Below, in pieces: positions 27,790 through 36,841 of a stretch of DNA of 64,000 bases (positions are counted from its first letter, which is position 1; the number at the start of each line of letters is the position of its first letter). This DNA comes from Candidatus Scatomonas merdigallinarum (lineage in GTDB: Bacteria; Bacillota; Clostridia; Lachnospirales; Lachnospiraceae): the NCBI GenBank assembly GCA_018716305.1, contig DVKB01000023.1, positions 1-64,000 on the forward strand. The letters run 5' to 3'. The notes beneath the pieces were generated by a model. The model ran no database searches, was not told the origin of the DNA, and saw only the letters and a list, made by a program, of their open reading frames with translations. Position numbers and translations under genes: made by a program.

Positions 27790-29096
27790 TGTTTAAAACC
27801 TTACGAGATGCTTTCAGGATAAAAGAAGTTCGTCGTAGGATTTTATATGTAGTTCTGATGCTGGTGGTGATCCGCCTGGGTTCGCAGATTCCGGTGCCGG
27901 GAGTAAACACGGATTTCTTTAATTCGTTTTTAAATAACGGCACCGACGCGTTCTCCTTCCTGAACGCATTTACAGGCGGCGGATTTACTAACTTTTCCAT
28001 CTTTGCCCTCAGCATTACGCCATATATTACATCCTCCATTATTATTCAGCTTCTGACTATCGCTATTCCGAAGCTGGAAGAAATGCAGAGAGACGGCGCG
28101 GAGGGAAGAAAGAAGATCAACAAGATCACCCGTTATCTGACGGTAGGCCTGGCTCTGTTTGAGAGTCTTGCTATGGCCATCGGATTTGGAAATCAGCTGA
28201 TCCTGGAAGTAAACGCAGTTAATATTATTGTGGTAGCAGTATCCCTGACAGCGGGTTCCGCTTTCCTGATGTGGGTCGGTGAACAGATCAATGATAAGGG
28301 AATCGGAAACGGTATTTCCATGGTTCTTTTAATCAACATTCTTTCCAGAGTACCCCAGGATATGATTACTCTGTATCAGAATTTTGTTGCCGGGCGCACC
28401 ATCGCCAAGGCGGCTCTGGCCTGGGTGATTATCGCGGCGATTATTCTGGCGCTGATCTTCATGGTATTGGTGCTGAACGGAGCGGAGAGAAGAATTCCGG
28501 TTCAGTATTCCAAGAAAATGGTGGGAAGAAAACTGGTAGGCGGGCAGTCCTCTCATATCCCGCTGAAAGTAAACACAGCCGGAGTTATCCCGATCATTTT
28601 CGCCTCATCCATTATGTCTCTGCCGGGCATTATCGTTACATTCACAGGCAAGACTCCCGGAGGCTGGGGCGGCAAGATCATCAATATGTTCAGTTCCAGC
28701 AACTGGTTTAATCCCCAGGACTGGCTTTCCAGCCTGGGACTGATCCTCTATGTGGTGCTTGTAATTTTCTTTGCGTATTTCTATACGTCCATCACCTTCA
28801 ATCCCATTGAGGTGGCAGACAATATGAAAAAGCAGGGAGGATTCATTCCGGGTATCAGGCCTGGAAAAGCCACAGTGGATTATCTGAATTCCGTGCTGAA
28901 ATATGTGATCTTTATCGGCGCTGCCGGACTGACAATCGTGGCGGTCATTCCATTCTTCTTTAACGGAATGTTCAGCGCCCAGGTTTCCTTCGGCGGAACC
29001 TCTCTGATCATTATTGTTTCTGTCATACTGGAAACCATGAAGCAGATGGAATCCATGATGCTTGTCCGCAACTACAAAGGATTCTTGAATGATTGA
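27789..29096 (+). CDS. secY: protein translocase subunit SecY
   Basis: 435 residues with ten membrane helices, the channel core of the Sec translocon. Visible hallmarks: RLGSQIPVPGVN in the first loop, plug-region GGGFTNFSIFALSITPYI, and the cytoplasmic loop RRIPVQYSKKMVG. It is translationally coupled to rplO. In Gram-positive bacteria it works with SecA and SecE. Two hairpins separate it from adk. Confidence 0.98.
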   Translation: MFKTLRDAFRIKEVRRRILYVVLMLVVIRLGSQIPVPGVNTDFFNSFLNNGTDAFSFLNAFTGGGFTNFSIFALSITPYITSSIIIQLLTIAIPKLEEMQRDGAEGRKKINKITRYLTVGLALFESLAMAIGFGNQLILEVNAVNIIVVAVSLTAGSAFLMWVGEQINDKGIGNGISMVLLINILSRVPQDMITLYQNFVAGRTIAKAALAWVIIAAIILALIFMVLVLNGAERRIPVQYSKKMVGRKLVGGQSSHIPLKVNTAGVIPIIFASSIMSLPGIIVTFTGKTPGGWGGKIINMFSSSNWFNPQDWLSSLGLILYVVLVIFFAYFYTSITFNPIEVADNMKKQGGFIPGIRPGKATVDYLNSVLKYVIFIGAAGLTIVAVIPFFFNGMFSAQVSFGGTSLIIIVSVILETMKQMESMMLVRNYKGFLND

Positions 29097-29115
29097 TATG
29101 GTTGTGATATAGTAG

Positions 29116-29175
29116 GGTTGTGGTACGCGTGTGCCACAACCTTATCGTACTTGTGTGGGAAATACCATTTCCACA
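29116..29175 (+). other. two intergenic hairpins between secY and adk
   Basis: GGTTGTGG (29116-29123) pairs with CCACAACC (29134-29141). TGTGG(G)AAA (29154-29162) pairs with TTTCCACA (29168-29175). Neither is followed by a T tract, so they are more likely RNA processing or stability elements than terminators. Confidence 0.55.
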
Positions 29176-29202
29176 GGGAAATACAAAACAGGAGAGGTAT
29201 AG

Positions 29203-29850
<648 letters not shown>

Positions 29851-29853
29851 TTT

Positions 29854-30609
29854 ATGTCCGTTTCAATTAAAACTGCCCATGAAATCCAATTAATGAGACA
29901 TGCAGGAAAACTTCTGGAGCAGGTGCATGATGAGCTTGCGAAAATAATCCGTCCGGGTATTTCTACCTGGGAGATTGACCACGAGGGCGAGAGGATGATC
30001 CGGGAACTGGGCTGTGTGCCGAATTTTCTGAATTATGAGGGATATCCCGCCTCTATCTGTGTATCGGTCAATGACGAGGTGGTTCACGGAATTCCAAAAA
30101 AGGAGAGGATTCTCAAAGAAGGGGACATCGTCAGCCTGGACGCGGGTCTGATCTATCAGGGATATCATTCCGACGCGGCCCGGACTTACGGAGTCGGAAA
30201 GATCAGTCCGGAAGCGCAGCAGCTCATCGATGTGACAAAACAGTCTTTTTTTGAGGGAATTAAATATGCCAGGGCCGGCCGCCATCTCCATGAGATTTCA
30301 GCGGCGATCGGAGCCTATGCCGAGAGATTCGGCTATGGAGTGGTTCGGGATCTGGTTGGTCACGGGATCGGAACGCATCTTCACGAGGATCCCCAGATTC
30401 CTAATTTTGCCTGCAAAAGCCGGGGGATCCGTCTGCAGCCCGGTATGACCCTGGCCATTGAGCCCATGATTGATATGGGAACGGCGGAGGTCTGCTGGCT
30501 GGATGACGACTGGACCGTAGTCACGGAGGATGGTTCCCTGTCCGCCCATTATGAGAATACAGTTCTGATCACAGACGGTGAGCCGGAACTGCTGACTCTG
30601 ACCAGGTGA
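29854..30609 (+). CDS. map: type I methionine aminopeptidase
   Basis: 251 residues. Removes the initiator Met from nascent proteins. The pita-bread fold is shown by NDEVVHGIP, the metal ligands in SLDAG and SDAARTYG, VGHGIGTHLHEDPQIP, and the late AIEPMI glutamate. Short 1a form without the zinc-finger N-terminus. Tightly packed between adk and the KOW gene. Confidence 0.97.
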   Translation: MSVSIKTAHEIQLMRHAGKLLEQVHDELAKIIRPGISTWEIDHEGERMIRELGCVPNFLNYEGYPASICVSVNDEVVHGIPKKERILKEGDIVSLDAGLIYQGYHSDAARTYGVGKISPEAQQLIDVTKQSFFEGIKYARAGRHLHEISAAIGAYAERFGYGVVRDLVGHGIGTHLHEDPQIPNFACKSRGIRLQPGMTLAIEPMIDMGTAEVCWLDDDWTVVTEDGSLSAHYENTVLITDGEPELLTLTR

Positions 30610-30614
30610 CGCGG

Positions 30615-30905
30615 ATGGAAACGAAGCAGATGCAGACAGGTATGTTCGCCAGGAGTCTGGCCGGGCATGACGCGGGAGAGCTTTATATAGTCCTTCATGA
30701 CGACGGGACCTTTGTATATCTGGTCAACGGGAAAAACCGAAAGCTGGACCGCCCTAAAAAAAAGAAAAAAATGCATATCCAGCCGGATTACCAGGTGGCG
30801 CGAAGGATCAGCGAACGCGCCGGGGCCGGACAGGAGATACGGGATGAAGATATCCGTAAGGCAATCAAGGACAAGGAGGTCAATGTATGTCAAAGGCAGA
30901 TGTAA
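30615..30905 (+). CDS. KOW domain-containing RNA-binding protein
   Basis: About 96 residues, between map and infA, where Firmicutes often have a small KOW protein of the L14e type. An N-terminal KOW-like strand pair is suggested by [19 protein letters not shown] and the turn [12 protein letters not shown], followed by a basic PKKKKKMH patch. Start at ATG 30615 is preferred over GTG 30606, which lacks a ribosome site. It overlaps infA by 19 bases. A ribosome-linked RNA-binding role is inferred from family and place. Confidence 0.72.
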   Translation: METKQMQTGMFARSLAGHDAGELYIVLHDDGTFVYLVNGKNRKLDRPKKKKKMHIQPDYQVARRISERAGAGQEIRDEDIRKAIKDKEVNVCQRQM

Positions 30906-31105
30906 TTGAAGTGGAGGGCAAAGTACTGGAGAAGCTGCCCAACGCCATGTTTAAAGTGGAACTGGAGAACAAGCATGTAGTGCTGGCCCACATCAGCGGC
31001 AAGCTGCGCATGAATTTTATTCGGATCCTTCCGGGAGATAAGGTTACCATCGAGCTTTCTCCCTATGACCTGGATAAGGGACGCATTATCTGGAGAGATA
31101 AATAA
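30887..31105 (+). CDS. infA: translation initiation factor IF-1
   Basis: 72 residues, exactly the usual length. S1/OB-fold sequence [19 protein letters not shown], then [20 protein letters not shown] and LTRGRI-like end (here [11 protein letters not shown]). It binds the 30S A site during initiation. AAGGAGG lies 8 bases before ATG. Normally rpmJ follows, but here a terminator and an 8-kb insert intervene. Confidence 0.98.
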   Translation: MSKADVIEVEGKVLEKLPNAMFKVELENKHVVLAHISGKLRMNFIRILPGDKVTIELSPYDLDKGRIIWRDK

Positions 31106-31117
31106 AGAGAAAAAGAA

Positions 31118-31166
31118 AACGCCTGCAGGGAAGCCGGTGAACGGTTTCGGCAGGCGTTCTTTTTTT
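31118..31166 (+). terminator. terminator after infA
   Basis: AACGCCTGC (31118-31126) pairs with GCAGGCGTT (31150-31158), with an inner imperfect stem, followed by C and seven T. It ends the first part of the ribosomal operon. Confidence 0.88.
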
Positions 31167-31198
31167 GAACCGGAAAGGGCATCGGCACCGCATAGCTC

Positions 31199-31228
31199 TT
31201 GTAATGCGGATAAAAGGCGTGCTATTAT
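31199..31228 (+). promoter_or_regulatory. promoter of PucR-type regulator
   Basis: TTGTAA (31199-31204), 18-bp spacer, TATTAT (31223-31228), 44 bp before the start codon. Confidence 0.5.
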
Positions 31229-31271
31229 AAAATGTATATACCAGAGTACAGAAATAAGGCAGGTGAAGTCG

Positions 31272-32753
31272 ATGAAATTGAATTTATGGATGATCGCCAA
31301 CAGGCTGAGTGAACTGGAACCGGAGCTTCATATTCCGGAGAACGCGCCGGCGGCTCTTCAGAGCGCCCGGCGGGCCTACGCCACAGAATGCGTATACATT
31401 TATCAGAAGGGCAGAAATGTAATCTGCGACGCAGGTACCGGGGGGGGGTATATTGTTTTTCGTGATATGGAATGCGACCAGATTTTTGAAATGGTCCAGT
31501 TTACCTTTGATTTTTACCGGGAATGGCAGGAGATGCTGTTTGATGCGGCCAATCAGCTGGATTATCAGAAAATGATCAGCGGCAGCTGGAGAGTGTTTCA
31601 TAATCCTATGATTCTGCTGGACGCCAGCAATACCATTCTGGCAATGAGTGAACAGTACGGCGAGGATGAGGTGAATAATGACTGGAAATACCTCTGCCGT
31701 CATGGACACAGTTCTGTGCAGGTGATTCAATATCTCATGGAAGAGGGGCGCCGGCACGGATATTATCTCAGCGGCCGGGCCAGGGTTTATCATTTTGACG
31801 GTCAGGATATTGACGGCAACATGATGTCCGCCGCGATCTACTGCGGAAATGAGATGTACGGAAGAATCAACGTAGTGGAAAAGGACAGGCCGCTGAATCC
31901 GGGAGATGTGATTCTGCTGGATTATGTGGTAAAATACCTTTCCGCTGTGCTTGGAAAACTCAGCGAGGACAGCAGAAATCCCTTCCGCTTCGCGCCCACC
32001 CTGACTAAGATGCTGGAGAATCAGCCGGTGACGGAGGAGGAACTTTCCTGCTGGAGGGAGTATACCCGCTGGTCAGAGAGTGAAGAGATGGTGATTGTAG
32101 TACTGGCTTTTTGGAAGAAAGCATGCAGTATCCAGGACATTATCTCCCTCCGCAATCTTCTGCAAAGCAGCATTCCCTGCTGCACCGCGACACAGGAAGA
32201 AGAAAATGTGGTTTTTGCCGTGAAGAATCCCTCAGATGGCGGGGAAGCAGACTGGAAAGTAGTAGAGGAGATTGCGGAGCGGCTGAATCTGAGGGCGGGA
32301 GTCAGCCTGCCCTTCAGCTCGACCCGGCAGGTATATTACGCGTACCGTCAGGCGCAGGCCGCGGTACGATACGGAATTCTGTTTCAGTCCGAAAAACGAA
32401 TCTGCCGTTTTTATGATTACGCCATAGAATATATTATTTCCGTGAGCAGCCTGGAGGAGGCGGCTGCAGCCTGCGAGCCGGATATAAAACGAATGTGGAT
32501 TCCGGAAGAGCCAAAAGGAGGAGAGAAGATAGAAACCCTGAGGGTTTATCTGAACAATGAGAGATCGCTGATCCATACGGCCAACGAACTGTTTCTGCAC
32601 AGAAATACCCTGGTATACCGAATGAAGAAGATTACAGATACACTGCGTTCAGATCTGAATGAGGTATACACGCAGGATTACATAAAACTTTCCATCAGGG
32701 TACTGCGGCTGGCGGCCCTGGAAAGAGGCCAAAGCCGGGTGAAAGACAGATAA
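31272..32753 (+). CDS. PucR-family transcriptional regulator
   Basis: 493 residues. The C-terminus has the PucR-type helix-turn-helix (LIHTANELFLHRNTLVYRMKKI, about residues 450-475), with a central region (about 320-400) fitting the GGDEF-like CdaR fold. The N-terminal half reads as a sensor, without a clear purine-catabolism domain. Start ATG 31272 follows AGGTGA by 6 bases; the longer open frame crosses the infA terminator and is not used. It has its own terminator. It lies directly before the two transporters and URO-D gene and most likely controls them; ligand unknown. Confidence 0.86.
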   Translation: MKLNLWMIANRLSELEPELHIPENAPAALQSARRAYATECVYIYQKGRNVICDAGTGGGYIVFRDMECDQIFEMVQFTFDFYREWQEMLFDAANQLDYQKMISGSWRVFHNPMILLDASNTILAMSEQYGEDEVNNDWKYLCRHGHSSVQVIQYLMEEGRRHGYYLSGRARVYHFDGQDIDGNMMSAAIYCGNEMYGRINVVEKDRPLNPGDVILLDYVVKYLSAVLGKLSEDSRNPFRFAPTLTKMLENQPVTEEELSCWREYTRWSESEEMVIVVLAFWKKACSIQDIISLRNLLQSSIPCCTATQEEENVVFAVKNPSDGGEADWKVVEEIAERLNLRAGVSLPFSSTRQVYYAYRQAQAAVRYGILFQSEKRICRFYDYAIEYIISVSSLEEAAAACEPDIKRMWIPEEPKGGEKIETLRVYLNNERSLIHTANELFLHRNTLVYRMKKITDTLRSDLNEVYTQDYIKLSIRVLRLAALERGQSRVKDR

Positions 32754-32763
32754 AAATAACAGA

Positions 32764-32806
32764 GCACTCTGTTCTGTGGAAAATTCCATAGAGCAGGGTG
32801 CTTTTT
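32764..32806 (+). terminator. terminator after PucR-type gene
   Basis: GCACTCTGTTCT (from 32764) pairs with AGAGCAGGGTGC (to 32801) using G-T pairs, with an inner GTGGAA/TTCCAT stem, then TTTTT. Confidence 0.85.
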
Positions 32807-32819
32807 GTCGGATTCAGAG

Positions 32820-32895
32820 TACGAAATTTCAAATTTAAAAGCTGAATTTCTCGTATTTTCAGACCGTAGAATCAAAAAAGCCGCAATGCTATAAT
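32820..32895 (+). promoter_or_regulatory. extended -10 promoter with candidate operator, GPH transporter
   Basis: TGCTATAAT (32887-32895) is an extended -10 element with no clear -35 box, as in activator-dependent promoters. Upstream lies an inverted TACGA (32820-32824) / TCGTA (32851-32855) pair around AT-rich AATTTC-type sequence, possibly the binding site for the neighbouring PucR regulator (inference). Confidence 0.5.
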
Positions 32896-32928
32896 TTGTT
32901 GCAGAATAAAAGCAAAGGGGGAATTTTT

Positions 32929-34323
32929 ATGGGTAAACAAACGAAAACCGGCAGTAAACTTTCCGGAAAACTGATCAATTCATTTTTGCTGCCGAACATC
33001 GGACAGAGCCTTTTCATTCAGCTGGAATTGGTTTATATGTCCTATTTCCTTACAGATCTCTGCGGATTTGATCTGGGAGTGGTTACGTTCATATTAACCA
33101 GCACTGCCGCGGTAGACCTGGTGTGGGTGTTTGTTACGGGAATTGTCATTGAAAAATGCGAGTTCAGGAAGCTGGGAAAATACAGAGCATGGTATATTAT
33201 CTGCACTCCTGTCATCCTGGTGTTTTTTACTTTGATGTTTTTCGACGCCGGCAATTCTGCCGCGGCAGCGGGTATGGTGGTGATCGCGTTCTGTATTAAA
33301 ACACTGTTTCAGGATATTATCAGCGCGGCTGTGACAGGTCATATTTCCCAGGTGACAGACGACCCGAATACCAGAACGCTGCTCAGCGCCAGAAGGAACC
33401 AGGGAGCCATTATCGGACAGCTGCTGTTCTCCGTAATCGGAATCCCCTGCATCACCATGTTCGGCAAGGCGGTAGGTTCAGATTCTATGGGATATACCAT
33501 TGCCGCGGCTTTCTTCTGCGTCATTAACCTCATCGTAAACTATATTATGTTTGTCATGACGAAGGACGCGCCCATAGCGGCCACAGAAAAAATTGCCCAG
33601 GGAAGCAAACTTTCTGTAGGAGAAATGTTCGGGGTTCTGTTCCGGAACAAACCGCTGCTGGTGATCTCTTTCGGAGATCTGCTTCGGTATACCGCGATCT
33701 TTCTGGTAAGCTCCACCGCCGCGTATTTCTTTGACAATGTGCTGAAAGATTCAGGGGCTTTGTCCATTTACATGACCATTCAGACCGTTACGGGAGTCAT
33801 CGGAGCTCTGGTGGTAAACCAGATTGCCAAACGAATGGGGAAGAAAGCGATTTACTGCCTGTGTACCCTGGTTTACGGAGGGATTCTCACCCTGATGTTC
33901 TTCCTGGCAGGAGAGGGAAGGACTACCATGTTTATCGTTTTCATGGCTGTGGCCTTCTTCTTCAACAGCATGATCGGGACTGTAGTTACGGCCATGACTA
34001 CCGATACAGTTATTTATACTATGTGGAAAGACGGCAAAAACGCCCGTGGCTTTATTATGAGTATGCTGAACATTCCCATTAAGTTCGGCTCTATGATCAA
34101 GAGCATCATCCTTCCGGTAGGGCTTTCCGCCATCGGCTATGTGGCGGGACAGGCTGCCAGCCCGGCGGTCGCCAAAGGACTTTCCGGCATTATGTGCCTG
34201 GCTTCCGGCATCTGCGTACTGCTGTCCTGCGTTATCATTTTCTGCGGCTATCATCTCACCGAAAAGAAAGTGACGGAACTGACTGAGATCGTAGAGAAAA
34301 GACAGGCTGAAAAACACGAATAA
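32929..34323 (+). CDS. GPH-type MFS transporter (first)
   Basis: 464 residues, about 12 membrane helices, of the glycoside-pentoside-hexuronide branch of the major facilitator superfamily. The N-terminal helix pair has YMSYFLTDLCGFDLGVV, the following loop has VIEKCEFRKLGKYRAWYI, and there is DARGF-like NARGFIMSMLN in helix 10-11. It imports an unknown solute by cation symport (family knowledge). ATG 32929 follows AAGGGGG by 6 bases. A second member of the same type lies two genes on, sharing RGFIMSMLN(I/V)PIK with it. The first gene of the URO-D transcript. Confidence 0.86.
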   Translation: MGKQTKTGSKLSGKLINSFLLPNIGQSLFIQLELVYMSYFLTDLCGFDLGVVTFILTSTAAVDLVWVFVTGIVIEKCEFRKLGKYRAWYIICTPVILVFFTLMFFDAGNSAAAAGMVVIAFCIKTLFQDIISAAVTGHISQVTDDPNTRTLLSARRNQGAIIGQLLFSVIGIPCITMFGKAVGSDSMGYTIAAAFFCVINLIVNYIMFVMTKDAPIAATEKIAQGSKLSVGEMFGVLFRNKPLLVISFGDLLRYTAIFLVSSTAAYFFDNVLKDSGALSIYMTIQTVTGVIGALVVNQIAKRMGKKAIYCLCTLVYGGILTLMFFLAGEGRTTMFIVFMAVAFFFNSMIGTVVTAMTTDTVIYTMWKDGKNARGFIMSMLNIPIKFGSMIKSIILPVGLSAIGYVAGQAASPAVAKGLSGIMCLASGICVLLSCVIIFCGYHLTEKKVTELTEIVEKRQAEKHE

Positions 34324-34338
34324 AAGGAGGAAAAGAGA

Positions 34339-35391
34339 ATGAAAATGACAGAAAGAGAATGCCATCTGCTGGCGTTCTGCCATCAGGATACCCCTTGGGT
34401 ACCTTCTCCGGCAACAGGGCAGGACACATGTATTCCCACAGTAATTGAGGAAGGCGCAAGAGGCTACGGAGTGACCACCGACTGGTTCGGAGTAAAATAT
34501 CTGTACAGAGAAGATCAGCCCGGCCCCATGCCGGTGGAGAGCGAACCTAAAATTACAGATATAGAAAACTGGAGAGACCAGGTGACATTTCCGGATCTGG
34601 ACAAATATGACTGGGAAGGCTGGGCGGCAAAGGACACCGCTAAATGGGACAGGGAGAATAAACTTTCTAATATCATCCTGGTAAACGGCTGCTTTGAAAG
34701 CCTGCACATGTTCTGCGGCTTTGAGGAAGCTCTCTGCAATATTATGACGGACGAGGAGGCCTGTTCTGATTTTATGGGCGCTATGGCAGACTATAAAATC
34801 GGACTGATCGAGCGGATCGCGAAGTATTATAAGCCGGATATGATTCAGTTCCACGACGATTATTCCAATAATACAAATCTGTTTATGCCCATTGATAAAT
34901 GGAAAAGAATGATCCGGCCCCATCTGAAAAAGGTGGTGGACGCCGTACATGGGCTGGGGATGATTTATCAGCATCATTCCTGCGGAAAAATCCACGATCT
35001 GATACCGGAACTGGTTGAACTTGGCATTGACGCGTTAAATCCTGTGCAGATCCAGAACAATCCCCTGGAGGTGAAGCAGCAGTTCGGAGACAGACTTACG
35101 GTCTGCGGCGGATTTAATAATCAGGGAGTGCTGGATAATCCGGATTCTACAGCGGAACAGATCCGGGATTCTATCAATGAGACCCTGAACACGATGGCGC
35201 CTGGCGGAAAGTGGATAGCTCTTTGCGGTTTCCTGGACAGATTCCCGGAAAGACAGCAGATCTGGCTGGACTGCCTGGACGAGTACAACCGTCCGCTGAT
35301 GGAGAAGGCAGGGGTACCTTTTGTAAAACATACGGCCAGCATTGAAAATGTCTATAATCTGGCAAACAACGCAGAGAAGCAGAAAGCGTAA
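34339..35391 (+). CDS. uroporphyrinogen decarboxylase family protein (methyltransferase-like)
   Basis: 350 residues of the URO-D superfamily. The TIM-barrel motifs are LFMPIDKWKRMIRPHLK, then HHSCGKI (His213, Cys215) and LTVCGGFNNQ (Cys256). His-x-Cys plus a later Cys is the zinc site of the methyltransferase branch (MtaA/CmuA) that activates a thiol to accept methyl from a corrinoid; true HemE lacks it. No corrinoid protein or reactivase is present in the window, so the acceptor is unknown. It sits 15 bases behind one GPH transporter and before another, which suggests a role in catabolism of an imported methylated or other substrate. Confidence 0.82.
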   Translation: MKMTERECHLLAFCHQDTPWVPSPATGQDTCIPTVIEEGARGYGVTTDWFGVKYLYREDQPGPMPVESEPKITDIENWRDQVTFPDLDKYDWEGWAAKDTAKWDRENKLSNIILVNGCFESLHMFCGFEEALCNIMTDEEACSDFMGAMADYKIGLIERIAKYYKPDMIQFHDDYSNNTNLFMPIDKWKRMIRPHLKKVVDAVHGLGMIYQHHSCGKIHDLIPELVELGIDALNPVQIQNNPLEVKQQFGDRLTVCGGFNNQGVLDNPDSTAEQIRDSINETLNTMAPGGKWIALCGFLDRFPERQQIWLDCLDEYNRPLMEKAGVPFVKHTASIENVYNLANNAEKQKA

Positions 35392-35411
35392 TCCGCTTTA
35401 GATTGTTCCTG

Positions 35412-35450
35412 GAAGGCGGCTGTCGGGAAAAACCGATGGCCGCCTTCTTT
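35412..35450 (+). terminator. terminator after URO-D gene
   Basis: GAAGGCGGC (35412-35420) pairs with GCCGCCTTC (35439-35447) then TTT; an inner TCGG/CCGA stem extends it. The short T tract may allow read-through into the next transporter. Confidence 0.75.
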
Positions 35451-35467
35451 AGAAGGAGGAGTAGTGT

Positions 35468-36838
35468 ATGGAGACAAAAAAACTCAGCAGAAAGGTTTTA
35501 AATCTTAGTGGGTTCGGTGATTTTGGGTTTACTTTATTTGTAAATGTAGAGCTGTACTACTGGTCGGCGTTCCTTACAGACTACGCAAAATTTTCACTGG
35601 GTACAGCTACGTTTATATTGACTCTGACCTCAGTGATTGACTGTATCTGGGTTCCGGTCACAGGCTGGCTGATTGAGAAATGCAATTTCAAATGGGGAAA
35701 ATACCGTTCCTGGCTGGTGATCGGCCCTCCCGTTATGATCTTTGCCTATGCCCTGCAGTTTTCCAGGATCGGAAGTTCAGAAGCTCTGGCGGCAGGGATC
35801 GTCATCGCTGCCTTTTCCATTAAGACTCTGGCCCAGGATCTGGCCTATTCCGCTTCCGTTACTCTGGTCAGCGATATGTCCAACAGCCAGAAGGAGCGGC
35901 TGACGCTGGCTTCCCGCAGAGGACAGTATCTTTCCATGGGCAATATTGTGTTTTCGGTGATTGCGCTCCCGCTGATCACCCTGCTGATGAAAGTTACCGG
36001 AAATGAAATACTGGGTTATTCTGTGGCGGCTATTCTTTTCGGTATTATGAATTTCCTCTGCTATTTTGTAACCTTTACGGTGACAAAGGGACAGTCGGTA
36101 TCCGGCAGCAGCGGAACGGAAAGTGTAAAAAAGGAAAAGCTTCCCACAGCGGAAATGGTAAAAGCAGTGTTCAAAAATCCTCCTCTGCTGGTGCTGGTGG
36201 CGGCTGATTCCTTCCGGTATCTGGCGAATTTTCTGATGGCCGCTGCAGGCTTCTATTATTTTGTGGTGGTGCTGAACAACCTGCCGGCCATGACGGCGTA
36301 TCTGGTGATTACCCGGGTGGTGGGATTTATCGGCGCCAGCTTTGCCAATCCCGTTGCTCAGAAACTGGGAAAAAAACCGGCCTATCTCATATCTAATCTG
36401 ATTATGATGGGGGCTCTGGTGCTGTGCTTCTTTTTCGGAAGGAATCTCTGGGGATTTATCGCCCTTCAGATCGTGGTGAATTTTTTCATGCAGATCACCA
36501 TGCCGTGTCTGACTGCGATTCTGGCAGATACTGTAATTTACTATGAGTGGAAGAGCGGTGTAGATGCCAGAGGGTTTATTATGAGTATGCTGAATGTTCC
36601 TATTAAAGTGGGGGCGATTCTGCGCAGCGTGATCCTGGGCGCGGGGCTTGCCGCGGCCGGGTACGCGGCCAACGCGGCAGCCACGCCTCACATGGTGACC
36701 GGAATCTCGGCTCTGATGAATCTCTATCCGGCTGTTTTTCTGGTCATCACCATCGTAATCTTCGGGATCGGCTATCGCCTTTCCGATAAAAAAATCGCGG
36801 ACATGACAGAAGAAATTCAGAGACGGAAGGCGGTGTGA
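35468..36838 (+). CDS. GPH-type MFS transporter (second)
   Basis: 456 residues, about 12 membrane helices. Same branch as the transporter at 32929: WSAFLTDYAKFSLG, LIEKCNFKWGKYRSWLV and DARGFIMSMLNVPIK. The paralogs likely diverged long ago, since only the signature blocks match. AGGAGGAG precedes ATG 35468. Whether the two act on the substrate and product of the URO-D enzyme is speculation. The next gene starts 3 bases after its stop. Confidence 0.86.
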   Translation: METKKLSRKVLNLSGFGDFGFTLFVNVELYYWSAFLTDYAKFSLGTATFILTLTSVIDCIWVPVTGWLIEKCNFKWGKYRSWLVIGPPVMIFAYALQFSRIGSSEALAAGIVIAAFSIKTLAQDLAYSASVTLVSDMSNSQKERLTLASRRGQYLSMGNIVFSVIALPLITLLMKVTGNEILGYSVAAILFGIMNFLCYFVTFTVTKGQSVSGSSGTESVKKEKLPTAEMVKAVFKNPPLLVLVAADSFRYLANFLMAAAGFYYFVVVLNNLPAMTAYLVITRVVGFIGASFANPVAQKLGKKPAYLISNLIMMGALVLCFFFGRNLWGFIALQIVVNFFMQITMPCLTAILADTVIYYEWKSGVDARGFIMSMLNVPIKVGAILRSVILGAGLAAAGYAANAAATPHMVTGISALMNLYPAVFLVITIVIFGIGYRLSDKKIADMTEEIQRRKAV

Positions 36839-36841
36839 GCT

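Noticed and set aside
31065-31271. Extension of the PucR-type protein upstream
   Set aside because: It would cross the infA terminator hairpin; a good start with AGGTGA exists at 31272.
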